DNA from: Campylobacter concisus
GTDB taxonomy: Bacteria; Campylobacterota; Campylobacteria; Campylobacterales; Campylobacteraceae
NCBI RefSeq assembly: GCF_002913745.1
Contig: NZ_PPCG01000030.1
Coordinates: 50,804 to 114,803 of the forward strand
Reading direction: 5' to 3'
Length of the DNA stretch: 64,000 bases
Numbering within the stretch: position 1 is the first letter of the stretch; every line of letters begins with the position of its first letter. This document shows positions 8,587-16,741 of this stretch, in pieces. Both the position numbers and the translations under genes were made by a program. The notes under the pieces are model-generated. The model was not told where the DNA came from, did not search any database, and worked only from the letters and a program-made list of their open reading frames with translations.

Positions 8587-9540
8587 TCATTTTGCAGATT
8601 GAGAATGTGCTTCAATTACTTTTAGCACCTCTTGATAAAATACACTAGCATCAAATTTTGTAAGATACGCAGCGCCACCAGCCTCTTTACTCTTGATCTC
8701 ACTAAATTCATTACTTAATGAAGAGTTAAATACAATTGGAACCTCTTTAAACCTATCATCATTTTTAATAGTTGAAGCAAATCGGTATCCATCCATTTGT
8801 GGCATTTCGATATCACTTAAGATAACTCTAAGCTCTCTTGTTAGGTTATCCCCATATCTTTGATAAAGCTCTTCCATTCTCTCTAAACCCTCAACGCCGT
8901 TTTTAGCTTCAACTACACTAAGACCCATCTTCTCAAGTGCATCTTTTACTAGCTTTCTAGCAGTCGAGCTATCATCTAGAACAAGAGCAGAGCCTTTTAG
9001 TTTTTGATCATCTGTTACATCAAATTCGATCTTTGGCGAGTAAATTCCAAGCTCTTCAACGATGCTTTCAAGATCAAGAATGAGAAGTACTTCATCATCT
9101 TCTATTCTTGTTACACCTGTGATCTTACCTTTATCTAGAGTACCAGAACCTGAAGCAAAATTTGCTGGCTCTATGTCTTTCCAGCTTATTCGCCTAATCC
9201 TCTTGGCCTCATGGACGATAAAACCGATCAATATACCGCTAAATTCAGCGATAATGACACGTGGTTTTATGACTACGCCCTCAGTTGGCTCGACTATATT
9301 CATCCATCTTGCCAAATTTATGACAGGGATCACCACGCCTCTTAAATCAAAAATTCCCTCAATATACTCGGGAACACCAGGAAGCTCGGTAAGATTTGGC
9401 ATCTTAATGATCTCCCGCACCTTTGCGACATTGACTCCGTATATTCCTTCATATACTTTGTTTTCGGCCTTTTTAAAGATACGAAAATCAACAAGTTCCA
9501 TCTCGTTTGAGTCCGTTTTTAGTACGTTATCTCCAAACAT
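8587..9540 (-). CDS. cheV: Chemotaxis protein CheV (CheW domain plus receiver)
   Basis: Coupling protein with a CheW domain followed by a receiver, probably a phosphate sink or adaptive coupler. I start it at the ATG at 9540 (317 residues), not at an upstream in-frame ATG at 9627. The 9540 ATG has AAAGGAC just before it, overlaps the lpxH stop as TGATG, and the extra 29 residues are Cys-rich and lie wholly inside lpxH. The CheW domain spans about residues 15-170 (GIYGVNVAKVREIIKMP, then YIEGIFDLRGVVIPVINL). The receiver follows with LVLDDSSTARKLV, LSDIEMPQMDGY and the Lys of YLTKFD. Confidence 0.95.
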   Translation of the reverse strand: MFGDNVLKTDSNEMELVDFRIFKKAENKVYEGIYGVNVAKVREIIKMPNLTELPGVPEYIEGIFDLRGVVIPVINLARWMNIVEPTEGVVIKPRVIIAEFSGILIGFIVHEAKRIRRISWKDIEPANFASGSGTLDKGKITGVTRIEDDEVLLILDLESIVEELGIYSPKIEFDVTDDQKLKGSALVLDDSSTARKLVKDALEKMGLSVVEAKNGVEGLERMEELYQRYGDNLTRELRVILSDIEMPQMDGYRFASTIKNDDRFKEVPIVFNSSLSNEFSEIKSKEAGGAAYLTKFDASVFYQEVLKVIEAHSQSAK

Positions 9541-10331
9541 CAATGTCCTTTCAAACTCATTTTGAGCAAATTCAACTTTTGCTGGGCGTATTCTACAACA
9601 AAATAACTTTGCTCGCATGCAAAACAAGGTAAATTTATATAAAATCTATCGTAAATATCAAATAGCTCACCTTGATGATAGTGTCCCTCTATCACTATAC
9701 TTGCGTCAAAGCCCTGTAAATGCTTGCTCATTAGCTCCTTGAAGTTTGAAATTTTATAGTGCAGATTTTTCTTAGTAAGTTTGGCTAGTATCGCTTTTGA
9801 AATTTTAAAATCCAAAATTTTATCAAGCTCGTTCATAAATTTCAAAAACCATCTAAGCCTTAAAAACCTAAGCGCGTACTTATCTATAAAAGGTAAAAAT
9901 ATATCGCCATGCGCGATCTGGACGTGCTCGCCACTTATAGTTTTAAATTTCACTGGCTGAGCGCAAATGTCATAGACCTTTACCCCCTCAAAGCTTAGCC
10001 TCTCACCTTTGTCCCAAAAATCTCTAGTTTTATTAAATAAATTTGAAAGCCTAAAATCGTGGTTGCCCTCGAAATAAAAAATTTCCACCTTTTGTGAAAT
10101 TTTATTTATAAGCCTTAAGTGCTCAGCGTAAAATTTTTGCGTATATTCGCCCTCGCCCGTTAAAAAATCAAATATATCGCCAAGCAAGAAAATCTGCGGT
10201 GGCTCCTTGATCTCTCCGCTATCAACGGCACGCAAGAATTTCAAAAATCCATCTCTATTTATATTTTCATGCGCATCAGCCAAAAAGATCGCGCCTTCTT
10301 TTATAACGGGGGCATATAGGTATTCGCTCAA
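9540..10331 (-). CDS. lpxH: UDP-2,3-diacylglucosamine pyrophosphatase-like metallophosphoesterase
   Basis: Probably cleaves UDP-2,3-diacylglucosamine to lipid X in lipid A synthesis. The calcineurin-like metal ligands are all visible: D19-A-H21, GDIFDF, GNHDFR, AHGDIF and GHYHQG. At 263 residues it fits the LpxH family. The start is TTG at 10331 with AAGG 7 nt upstream. lpxB lies two genes upstream, which supports the lipid A role. Its TGA overlaps the cheV ATG, so a lipid A gene is coupled to a chemotaxis gene. Another metallophosphoesterase function cannot be excluded. Confidence 0.8.
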   Translation of the reverse strand: MSEYLYAPVIKEGAIFLADAHENINRDGFLKFLRAVDSGEIKEPPQIFLLGDIFDFLTGEGEYTQKFYAEHLRLINKISQKVEIFYFEGNHDFRLSNLFNKTRDFWDKGERLSFEGVKVYDICAQPVKFKTISGEHVQIAHGDIFLPFIDKYALRFLRLRWFLKFMNELDKILDFKISKAILAKLTKKNLHYKISNFKELMSKHLQGFDASIVIEGHYHQGELFDIYDRFYINLPCFACEQSYFVVEYAQQKLNLLKMSLKGH

Positions 10332-10393
10332 ATTTTGCCTTAATTAAAAATTAGCAGAGCCAAAAGCAGTTTTTAGCTCTTCGCCTCATCTTT

Positions 10394-10879
10394 TTAGTCA
10401 AATTTTATAGGTTTATAGCAGATCTTAACGATCTCAACGTCGCTTCTGCCTTTTGGTAAATTTAGCGCTACCTCATCGCCCTCAGCCTTGCCTAAAAGCT
10501 GCTTTGCAAGAGGAGAGTTTATCGAGATATAGCCCTTGTCTAGGTCACTTTCGCTCACACCAACTATCGTATAAGTATGCTCTACCTCAGTCTCTTCGTC
10601 CATTATCGTCACACTTGAACCAAATCTCACCCTATCATGCTCGTAGCTACTTGGATCGATCACTTCAGCGTTTGCTAAAAGTGCGCTAAGCTCAGCGATC
10701 CTAGCGTCTATAAAGGCTTGCTTCTCCTTTGCTGCGTGATACTCAGCGTTTTCTTTTAGATCGCCATGGCTTCTTGCGATGTCTATCTCTGTTACGATTT
10801 GTGGGCGCTGCACTAGCCTTAGATCCTTTAGCTCAGCTTCTATCTTCTCGTATCCGTGCATTGTCATTGGTTCACTCAT
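10394..10879 (-). CDS. greA: Transcription elongation factor GreA
   Basis: Rescues backtracked RNA polymerase by stimulating transcript cleavage. The 161 residues show the N-terminal coiled coil, with the acidic tip in [20 protein letters not shown] (the Asp/Glu pair near 42-45), and the C-terminal FKBP-like domain ending [20 protein letters not shown] lies 6 nt upstream of the ATG, and lpxB ends 3 nt before. Confidence 0.96.
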   Translation of the reverse strand: MSEPMTMHGYEKIEAELKDLRLVQRPQIVTEIDIARSHGDLKENAEYHAAKEKQAFIDARIAELSALLANAEVIDPSSYEHDRVRFGSSVTIMDEETEVEHTYTIVGVSESDLDKGYISINSPLAKQLLGKAEGDEVALNLPKGRSDVEIVKICYKPIKFD

Positions 10880-10882
10880 TTT

Positions 10883-11917
10883 TTACTCCATATTTTTTAA
10901 AATTTTTACTACATTTTTACTGCTGCCATGCCCTAGGTAGGCTCTTAGCTCATCGCAGCCTTTTAAGAATTTTTGCCTATCGCAGCTCTTGTAGGCTCTT
11001 AGCAAATTTTCAGCCGTTGCAAACTCCTGGATAAACTCCTCATGAAGCGGCTCTTTGCCCATGAAGTCAAACATTATATTTGCAAGTCCCGCGTGCTTGA
11101 TCTTTACAAATTTTCTAGCGATGAAAACATCTATCGCTTTTGCCTTATATGCTAGCACAAATGGCGTGCCAATGAGCGCTGCTTCAAGCGTAGCAGTGCC
11201 AGAGCAAACAAAGGCAAAGTCGCTCTCATACAAGGCTTCAGGCGTGTTTGAGACGACCTCAAAATCGCTCACATCGCCATAAATTTCGCCTACTTTATCA
11301 AGCAAAAATGGTGGCACGACAAGCAGCCTTTTAGCCTCTATCTTTTTAGCAAGCTCTCTATAAACTGGCATCAGCCTCGAAATCTCTGACCTTCTTGAGC
11401 CTGGCAAAAATGCCACTTTGCCACTACTACTTAGGCTAGTTTTCTTAAGCTTTATCTCATCCATCAAAGGATGGCCCACGTAGGTCGAGCGGCTATAAAG
11501 TTTAGAGTCAAATGGCAGGATCGAAGCTAGGTTGTCACAGTATCTCTCCACAACGCTTACTCTTTTTGGCTTCCACGCCCAAACTTGAGGCAAGATGTAG
11601 TATGTCACGGCTGCTTTTGCGCCGGCCTCTTTTATCGCCTTTGCAAGCGGCAGATTAAAGGCTGGACTATCTATTAGCAGCACTGCATCAGCCTCTTTTG
11701 CCATCTGGCTCATCACTTTCATCGCTTTTTTTGCTTTAAAGATGAGCGGCAAAACCTCGACAAAGCCCATCGCAGAAAACTCGCTGCTTTTCATATATGG
11801 CGTGCCAAGCTCTTCGCTAAAAATTCCCATTAGCTCAAATTCACCCTCGAAATTTTTCAAGATTTCTTTTAAATGCAAATTTGCCGATGGCTCAAGAGCG
11901 GAGACTAAAATTTTCAT
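10883..11917 (-). CDS. lpxB: Lipid-A-disaccharide synthase
   Basis: GT19 enzyme that joins lipid X and UDP-2,3-diacylglucosamine into the lipid A disaccharide. Over 344 residues it shows [15 protein letters not shown] at the N-terminus (family SxxEPSGD), [40 protein letters not shown] and [20 protein letters not shown], all LpxB landmarks. It is the first gene of the minus-strand run, with a TATAAT box about 35 nt upstream of the ATG. Confidence 0.95.
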   Translation of the reverse strand: MKILVSALEPSANLHLKEILKNFEGEFELMGIFSEELGTPYMKSSEFSAMGFVEVLPLIFKAKKAMKVMSQMAKEADAVLLIDSPAFNLPLAKAIKEAGAKAAVTYYILPQVWAWKPKRVSVVERYCDNLASILPFDSKLYSRSTYVGHPLMDEIKLKKTSLSSSGKVAFLPGSRRSEISRLMPVYRELAKKIEAKRLLVVPPFLLDKVGEIYGDVSDFEVVSNTPEALYESDFAFVCSGTATLEAALIGTPFVLAYKAKAIDVFIARKFVKIKHAGLANIMFDFMGKEPLHEEFIQEFATAENLLRAYKSCDRQKFLKGCDELRAYLGHGSSKNVVKILKNME

Positions 11918-11950
11918 TTACACACTTTCATCAGGTCTTTTTTTGGGGGC

Positions 11951-11956
11951 ATTATA
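11951..11956 (-). promoter_or_regulatory. Likely lpxB operon promoter (-10 TATAAT)
   Basis: A perfect TATAAT on the minus strand, about 35 nt from the lpxB ATG, in the 102-bp divergent region shared with surE. Its upstream side is A/T-rich, as in Campylobacter promoters. Confidence 0.6.
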
Positions 11957-11989
11957 CGCAAAAATTCTTTAAAATTTTAAGAAAGCTGT

Positions 11990-11997
11990 GATAAAAT
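11990..11997 (+). promoter_or_regulatory. Likely surE promoter (-10 box)
   Basis: GATAAAAT, preceded by TGT, lies about 23 nt before the surE TTG start. It faces away from the lpxB promoter, so the two units are divergently transcribed from about 100 bp. Confidence 0.55.
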
Positions 11998-12019
11998 CCA
12001 ACCCTTTAAAGGATAAAAT

Positions 12020-12796
12020 TTGAAAGAAATTTTGATAACAAATGACGATGGATTTGAGGCGACTGGCCTGCTTGCCTTAAAAGAAGCTTTAAGCGAGCTA
12101 GATGGCGTAAATGTCACGATCGTGGCTCCAAGCTCTGAAAAATCAGCCTGCGCTCACTCTTTGACGCTCACAAGACCGCTTAGGTTTATAAAACTTGATG
12201 ATGGCTTTTTTAAACTTGACGACTCAACGCCCAGCGACTGCGTCTATCTCGCACTTCACGCACTTTATAATAAAAAACCAGATCTAGTGATAAGCGGCAT
12301 AAATCACGGGGCAAATTTGGGCGAAGATATCACCTACTCTGGTACGTGTGGAGCGGCGATGGAGGGCGTTTTACAGGGCATTAGAAGCATCGCTTTTTCG
12401 CAGTTTTATGAAAACAACTCACTAAATGAACTTGGCTTTGAACTAGCAAAAGAGATCGTTAAATTTATCGTGCCAAAGGTGCTAAATGATGAAATTTCGC
12501 TAAATCAAAGAGAATTTCTAAATGTAAATATCCCAGCTAGAGCTAGCAAAAATTTCAAAGGTTACGCCGTCGTGCCAGCTGGCAGACGCACCTACGCCAC
12601 GCATGCCACGCTTAATCGCAACCCAAGAGGCATCGAGTACTACTGGCTTGGAAACGCCGCACTTGAATATGAAAAAGGCGAGCCAAGCGACATCAGCAAG
12701 GTAAATGAGGGCTTTGCCACAATAACGCCCATAAAACTAAACATGACTTCATACGAGAGCTTGGAGAGCTTAAAAGGGAAATTTGATGCAAAATGA
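12020..12796 (+). CDS. surE: 5'/3'-nucleotidase SurE
   Basis: Metal-dependent nucleoside monophosphatase. The 258 residues start ILITNDDGFEATGL with the metal-binding Asp pair at residues 9-10, followed by APSSEKSACAHSLT, STPSDCVYLAL, VISGINHGANLGEDITYSGT and the GTCGAAMEG loop, all SurE signatures. The start codon is TTG, chosen because AAAGGAT sits 8 nt upstream and no ATG precedes the motif. It overlaps the next gene by 11 nt. Confidence 0.96.
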   Translation: MKEILITNDDGFEATGLLALKEALSELDGVNVTIVAPSSEKSACAHSLTLTRPLRFIKLDDGFFKLDDSTPSDCVYLALHALYNKKPDLVISGINHGANLGEDITYSGTCGAAMEGVLQGIRSIAFSQFYENNSLNELGFELAKEIVKFIVPKVLNDEISLNQREFLNVNIPARASKNFKGYAVVPAGRRTYATHATLNRNPRGIEYYWLGNAALEYEKGEPSDISKVNEGFATITPIKLNMTSYESLESLKGKFDAK

Positions 12797-13442
12797 TAGA
12801 TTTACAAGGATAAGATGGCTCTTTGGCGAGGATGGTTTTAGCAAGCTTCAAAGCGCGAAAGTGCTAGTTTGCGGAGCTGGAGGCGTTGGTGGGATGTGCG
12901 TAGATGCGCTTGCTAGAAGCGGGGTCGGAAGCATCACGCTGATCGATAAAGACATCTTTGACGTGACAAATCAAAACCGCCAAATTTACAGCGAAAACGT
13001 AGGCGGCGTAAAGGTGGAGGAGTTTGCCAAAATTTATCCTTGCATCACGCCTATGCAGACGCTGATCACACCTGAGTTTGTCGCGGGATTTGACTTTAGC
13101 AAATTTGACGTGGTGATCGACGCGATCGATGATATCACCGCGAAGATCGCCCTTGCAAATGCGGTAGATCCTAGTAAATTTATAGCCTCGATGGGTGGGG
13201 CAAAAAGAGTTGATCCAACCAAGATCAAGGTGGCCTGCGTTTGGAAAACTTCGGTCGATCCACTAGCTAGAAAATATAGATATGAGCTCAAAAAATCAGG
13301 CTTTAGCGGTAAATTTGACGTCGTTTTTTCAACAGAAGAGCCCCTTTGCAAGCCACTTGGAAGCTTCATGGGCGTGACTGCCTGCTTTGGGCTAAATTTA
13401 GCCTCGCTAGCTGTTAAAAAAATAGTCGGGCAGAAAGCCTAA
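12786..13442 (+). CDS. tcdA: TcdA/ThiF-family E1-like protein (probable ct6A-forming dehydratase)
   Basis: E1-like adenylating enzyme. TcdA members cyclise tRNA t6A37 to ct6A with ATP. The 218-residue product has the Rossmann loop LVCGAGGVGGMCVDALARSGV, the LIDKDIFDVTNQNRQ block with the ATP-binding Asp and Arg, DAIDDITAKIALA and a C-terminal GSFMGVTACFGL. It lacks the paired CxxC zinc motifs of MoeB/ThiF E1 enzymes, which favours TcdA. ATG at 12786 is preferred over an adjoining TTG at 12783. The gene overlaps surE by 11 nt. The exact substrate is inferred from the family. Confidence 0.82.
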   Translation: MQNDRFTRIRWLFGEDGFSKLQSAKVLVCGAGGVGGMCVDALARSGVGSITLIDKDIFDVTNQNRQIYSENVGGVKVEEFAKIYPCITPMQTLITPEFVAGFDFSKFDVVIDAIDDITAKIALANAVDPSKFIASMGGAKRVDPTKIKVACVWKTSVDPLARKYRYELKKSGFSGKFDVVFSTEEPLCKPLGSFMGVTACFGLNLASLAVKKIVGQKA

Positions 13443-13550
13443 ATTTGCACTCCGAGCAAAATTTAAAATTAGAGCTAACATTTTTGGATAAATTTAACAG
13501 CCAGCTCTACAACAGACAAATTTAACAATCCAAGATGAGAATTTAGCAAA
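13443..13550. other. AT-rich spacer between tcdA and repeat copy 1
   Basis: No coding potential. A weak hairpin follows the tcdA stop (AAATTTGC and GCAAAATTT around a 7-nt loop, 13441-13463). A second inverted repeat, TAGAGCT (13470-13476) with AGCTCTA (13503-13509), may help end transcription of the surE unit. Neither has a clear T run. Confidence 0.35.
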
Positions 13551-13662
13551 TTTTAAAAATTTGTGAACGAGTAATTTCGGCTCTAAAATTTGAGCTAAGC
13601 AGTAAGCGAAGCCAAATTTTAGTAGTCAATTCTTAGGGGTGAGTGAAAGTTTTAAAATTTGA
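13551..13662 (+). repeat. Dispersed intergenic repeat, copy 1
   Basis: About 110 bp nearly identical to two stretches near 62.3 and 62.6 kb, all in the same orientation. The core carries a perfect 10-bp inverted repeat, CTAAAATTTG (13582-13591) and CAAATTTTAG (13613-13622), with 21 nt between. It is flanked by a conserved GAGTAATTTCG block on the left and AGTAGTCAATTCTT on the right. It lies between the convergent ends of tcdA and leuA and has no open frame of note. Confidence 0.85.
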
Positions 13663-13699
13663 AAAACGCAGTAAATTTAAAGAGTAGCTAAATTTAAAT

Positions 13700-13728
13700 T
13701 AGCTAGCTGCAAATTTAGCAGCCAGCTA
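13700..13728 (-). terminator. Hairpin directly after leuA
   Basis: On the minus strand TAGCTGGCTGC pairs with GCAGCTAGCTA (11 bp with one G-U pair) around a 7-nt loop, starting 5 nt after the leuA stop. The following bases are A/T-rich without a long T run. On the plus strand the hairpin is followed by AAATTTTAGTTTTT, so it may end transcription in either direction. Confidence 0.55.
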
Positions 13729-13733
13729 AAATT

Positions 13734-15248
13734 TTAGTTTTTATGGATGCGAAGGTAGCTATTTAGTGCGCCGACATAGGCCTTAGCGCTTGCCATCATC
13801 GTATCGATATCAAGTCCGTGACCCATTACGGCTGTCTTGCCCTCAAACTCGACTTTTACATCGACCTTTGCAAGAGCATCTTTACCCTGAGAAACAGCTG
13901 TGACCTTGTAATCTTTGAGCGTGCCGTTAATGCCACTAATGCGATCAACTACCTTAAATATCGCATCTGCTGTGCCATTGCCAAGGGCTGAGTCGCTAAC
14001 GATCTCGTCGTTGTGCCTGATACTCATAGAGGCACTTGCTAAGCTGCCACCGCTACTTTGAAGCAAGTCTGTGATCTCGTAAGCCTGCGGGATCTTAGTG
14101 ATCTCCTCTGCCACGAGCGCCCTAATATCATCGTCAAATATCTCTTTTTTCTTATCTGCCAAGTCTTTAAATTTCTCAAATGCCTTATTAAGCGCATCAC
14201 TATCAAGGTCAAATCCAAGGCTAGCAAGCTTATCCTTAAACGCATGGCGACCACTGTGCTTGCCAAGAACGAGCGAGTTTTTCTCTAAGCCGATGCTCTC
14301 AGCACTGATGATCTCGTAGGTCTCTTTGTGCTTTAGTACGCCGTCTTGGTGGATGCCACTCTCGTGCGCAAAGGCGTTTTTGCCAACGATTGCTTTGTTT
14401 GGCTGTGGCTCGATGCCTGTGATGCTAGCGATCAGTCTTGAAGTCGGATAAATTTCTTTTGAGATGATGCCTGTGTAAAGTGGAGCAAAGACGTCCTGAC
14501 GAGTTTTTATGGCCATCACGATCTCTTCAAGTGCAGCGTTTCCAGCGCGCTCGCCGATGCCATTTATCGTGCCTTCAACCTGCCTTGCACCAGCTTTTAT
14601 AGCAGCTAGAGAATTTGCCGTAGCCATGCCTAGATCGTTGTGGTTATGCACCGAAACTACCGCTCTACCACCTATAAATTTTACTATTTCGCTAATGCGA
14701 GCTGTGATCTCCTCTGGATACAAGTAGCCAACCGTATCAGGGATGTTTATGGTTTTTGCCCCTGCGCTTATCGCTGCGTCACAAATTTCTTTTAAAAAGC
14801 TCATCTCGCTTCTGCAAGCATCCTCGCAGCTAAACTCCACGTCATCGCAAAATGTTTTTGAGTATTGCACTGCCTCAACTGCACGCCTGATCACCTCGTC
14901 TGGGCTCATTTTTAGCTTGTACTGCATGTGGATCGGACTTGTTGCTATGAAGGTGTGAATTCTTTTGTTTTTTGCTGGAGCTAATGCCTCGCCAGCTGCC
15001 TTGATGTCACGCTCAACCGCACGTGCAAGCGAGCAGACAGTGATGTTTGAAGCTTGCTTTGCGATCTGATTTACCGCGTCAAAGTCCCCTGGGCTAGCCG
15101 CTGCAAATCCAGCCTCCATCACATCTACACCAAGCCTTTCAAGCTGAAGTGCGATCTGTAGCTTTTCAGCTGTGTTCATAGAAGCTCCTGGGCTTTGCTC
15201 ACCATCTCTTAAAGTCGTATCAAAGATTATAATTTTATTTTTATCCAT
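13734..15248 (-). CDS. leuA: 2-isopropylmalate synthase
   Basis: Condenses acetyl-CoA with 2-oxoisovalerate, the first committed step to leucine. The 504 residues carry [16 protein letters not shown] at the N-terminus, [18 protein letters not shown], the [13 protein letters not shown] catalytic-site loop, and a C-terminal regulatory domain (about 390-504) that binds leucine in this family. AAAGGAC precedes the ATG. A leucine-rich leader ORF lies 61 nt upstream, so expression is probably attenuated by leucine supply as well as by feedback inhibition. Confidence 0.96.
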   Translation of the reverse strand: MDKNKIIIFDTTLRDGEQSPGASMNTAEKLQIALQLERLGVDVMEAGFAAASPGDFDAVNQIAKQASNITVCSLARAVERDIKAAGEALAPAKNKRIHTFIATSPIHMQYKLKMSPDEVIRRAVEAVQYSKTFCDDVEFSCEDACRSEMSFLKEICDAAISAGAKTINIPDTVGYLYPEEITARISEIVKFIGGRAVVSVHNHNDLGMATANSLAAIKAGARQVEGTINGIGERAGNAALEEIVMAIKTRQDVFAPLYTGIISKEIYPTSRLIASITGIEPQPNKAIVGKNAFAHESGIHQDGVLKHKETYEIISAESIGLEKNSLVLGKHSGRHAFKDKLASLGFDLDSDALNKAFEKFKDLADKKKEIFDDDIRALVAEEITKIPQAYEITDLLQSSGGSLASASMSIRHNDEIVSDSALGNGTADAIFKVVDRISGINGTLKDYKVTAVSQGKDALAKVDVKVEFEGKTAVMGHGLDIDTMMASAKAYVGALNSYLRIHKN

Positions 15249-15306
15249 TTTTTGTCCTTTTATGATTTTTTATATTTAAATTTAATGAGTTAAGTAAAGA
15301 AGAATT

Positions 15307-15322
15307 TGCTACCTAAGTAGCA
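15307..15322 (-). promoter_or_regulatory. Attenuator hairpin overlapping the leader Leu codons
   Basis: On the minus strand TGCTAC-TTAG-GTAGCA forms a 6-bp stem with a 4-nt loop, followed by AATTCTTCTTTAC. The 5' arm includes leader Leu codons and the loop spans the leader stop region. A ribosome stalled at the Leu codons would cover the arm and stop the hairpin forming. The terminator role is inferred; the stem is short and the T run is interrupted. Confidence 0.55.
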
Positions 15323-15392
15323 GCAGTAGAGAGTTTTGGATTTCGATTTTTGGTAAAAATTTACGCGATTTTATTATGCCATTTTCGCTCAT
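15309..15392 (-). CDS. leuL: Leucine-rich leader peptide of leuA (attenuation leader)
   Basis: A 27-codon ORF between pssA and leuA, read by eye: MSENGIIKSRKFLPKIEIQN, then SLLLLLR and TAG. It has five consecutive leucine codons (CTA CTG CTG CTA CTT), one Arg codon before the stop. The RBS is strong: AAGGAG lies 6 nt before the ATG. The ATG overlaps the pssA TGA as ATGA, so translation is coupled. A hairpin starts in the Leu codons and leuA follows 61 nt later. This is the classic layout of a transcription-attenuation leader sensing charged tRNA-Leu. Function is inferred from this layout; the peptide itself probably does nothing. Confidence 0.8.
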   Translation of the reverse strand: MSENGIIKSRKFLPKIEIQNSLLLLLR

Positions 15393-16120
15393 TCGCTCTC
15401 CTTTTTTTTGTGATTTTTGCTAAACATTATCGCCGCTCTAATAATACCATAAAGCATATAAACGCTCATAAAAAAGGTCGCACTCTCGTAAGGATATAGA
15501 TAAAGCATAGAAAATACAACTACAAGTGCCACTAAAATTCGCATAACATGAGTTTGTTTTAAATTCATCTTTTTAAAGCTTGGGTAGCGGATGTTGCTAA
15601 CCATCAAGATAGCCAAAACTGCTTCAAGCAATATCAAGCACCACTCAAAACCATATAAAAATTCATGCTTTAGATAAACACCAACCCAAAGCACTCCGAT
15701 GATGGCTGCTGATGGTATAGGAAGTCCGATGAAAACATTTGGTTCGTATGTGCCAGTAGTGACATTAAAACGAGCTAGTCTAATAGCTCCAAAGACCACA
15801 AACATAGCTGCTATTAGCGCACCAAATCTACCAAATTTTGCACCAACTGTTAGATAAAATAAAATCGCTGGAGCCACACCAAATGCTACAAGGTCTGCAA
15901 GGCTATCAAACTCTACTCCAAATTTACTTGTAGTCTTTGTAAGTCTTGCCACGCGTCCATCAAGTCCATCTAAAATCAGTGAAAGAATGATGTAAATAAT
16001 AGCTTTAAAATAGTTCCCCTGAATAGATGAAATAATGCTTATGACGCCCAAAAAAGCGCTTGCTGCGGTAAATAAATTTGGCAAGATATACATTAACTGC
16101 ATTTTTTGTATGCTATTCAT
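15389..16120 (-). CDS. pssA: CDP-diacylglycerol-serine O-phosphatidyltransferase
   Basis: Integral-membrane enzyme that makes phosphatidylserine from CDP-diacylglycerol and serine. The 243 residues contain the CDP-alcohol phosphatidyltransferase motif, LDGLDGRVARLTKTTSKFG then FDSLADLVAFG, with all the metal-binding Asp residues, plus about seven TM segments. I start at the ATG at 16120: GAGG lies 8 nt upstream and the psd stop is 1 nt away. An in-frame ATG at 16180 would add 20 residues lying inside psd. The C-terminus is lysine-rich, with an A8 run two codons before the leader RBS. Confidence 0.93.
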   Translation of the reverse strand: MNSIQKMQLMYILPNLFTAASAFLGVISIISSIQGNYFKAIIYIILSLILDGLDGRVARLTKTTSKFGVEFDSLADLVAFGVAPAILFYLTVGAKFGRFGALIAAMFVVFGAIRLARFNVTTGTYEPNVFIGLPIPSAAIIGVLWVGVYLKHEFLYGFEWCLILLEAVLAILMVSNIRYPSFKKMNLKQTHVMRILVALVVVFSMLYLYPYESATFFMSVYMLYGIIRAAIMFSKNHKKKESE

Positions 16121-16121
16121 T

Positions 16122-16739
16122 TCATTTTTCCTCTTCAAAGTATCCAAGAAGTGAAGCAGCTTTAACACTCTCGCCAACACTTACACAAATTTTAGTATCT
16201 CTTGGCAAGTATAAAATCACTTCGCCGCTTCCTAAAAAGCCAAATTTTCTAGAGGCTTTTAGACTGGTAATGTTATAAATTTCTAAACTTCTACTAAAAA
16301 CTCCAGCTATGATCTTCATAGCAAATTTGATATTTCCTTTTTCAAAACGAATTATCGCTCTTTCATTTAGCATCTCTGAAATTTTCATAGCCTGGCATAA
16401 AAAGAGCCCATGCCTTTTTTTAACTTCAGTGACGTTGGCATCGCTTATAGCCCTTAGCGTACCTACTCCAAAAAATGGCTTTGAGATAACTATCTTAGCC
16501 ACCTCTTTATCATCAAAATTTGAAACGCTGATCTCTTTTATCTTACCATCCGTGGGCGAAAGTAAGGCTAGCTTATCATCAGTAAAAAGCTCTCTTTCAG
16601 GGTCTCTAAAAAAATAGAGAGTTAAAAGAAGCAGCGCTAGAAAAAATAGTGACGAAATACCAAACAATGCAGATATAGCAAATAAAATCAAAAAGAATAA
16701 TATAAATTTATACCCTGCTTTTGCGATGTAGCCACTCAT
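16122..16739 (-). CDS. psd: Phosphatidylserine decarboxylase (short archaeal/Campylobacter type)
   Basis: Converts phosphatidylserine to phosphatidylethanolamine at the inner membrane. The 205-residue protein has two N-terminal hydrophobic segments (about 10-45), the family blocks RDPERE and SPTDGKI, and FLGSGEVILYLP, where self-cleavage at Gly-Ser would give the pyruvoyl group. It lies between ftsH (2-nt gap) and pssA (1-nt gap), so the two steps of PE synthesis are adjacent. Confidence 0.9.
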   Translation of the reverse strand: MSGYIAKAGYKFILFFLILFAISALFGISSLFFLALLLLTLYFFRDPERELFTDDKLALLSPTDGKIKEISVSNFDDKEVAKIVISKPFFGVGTLRAISDANVTEVKKRHGLFLCQAMKISEMLNERAIIRFEKGNIKFAMKIIAGVFSRSLEIYNITSLKASRKFGFLGSGEVILYLPRDTKICVSVGESVKAASLLGYFEEEK

Positions 16740-16741
16740 TT

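Noticed and set aside
8587..9627. Longer cheV starting at 9627
   Set aside because: The extra 29 residues lie inside lpxH, are Cys/Arg-rich and lack an RBS; the 9540 ATG has a clear RBS and a TGATG overlap.
13551..13662. CRISPR-like array
   Set aside because: Copies are about 100 bp, only three, and far apart without regular spacers; no cas genes are present.
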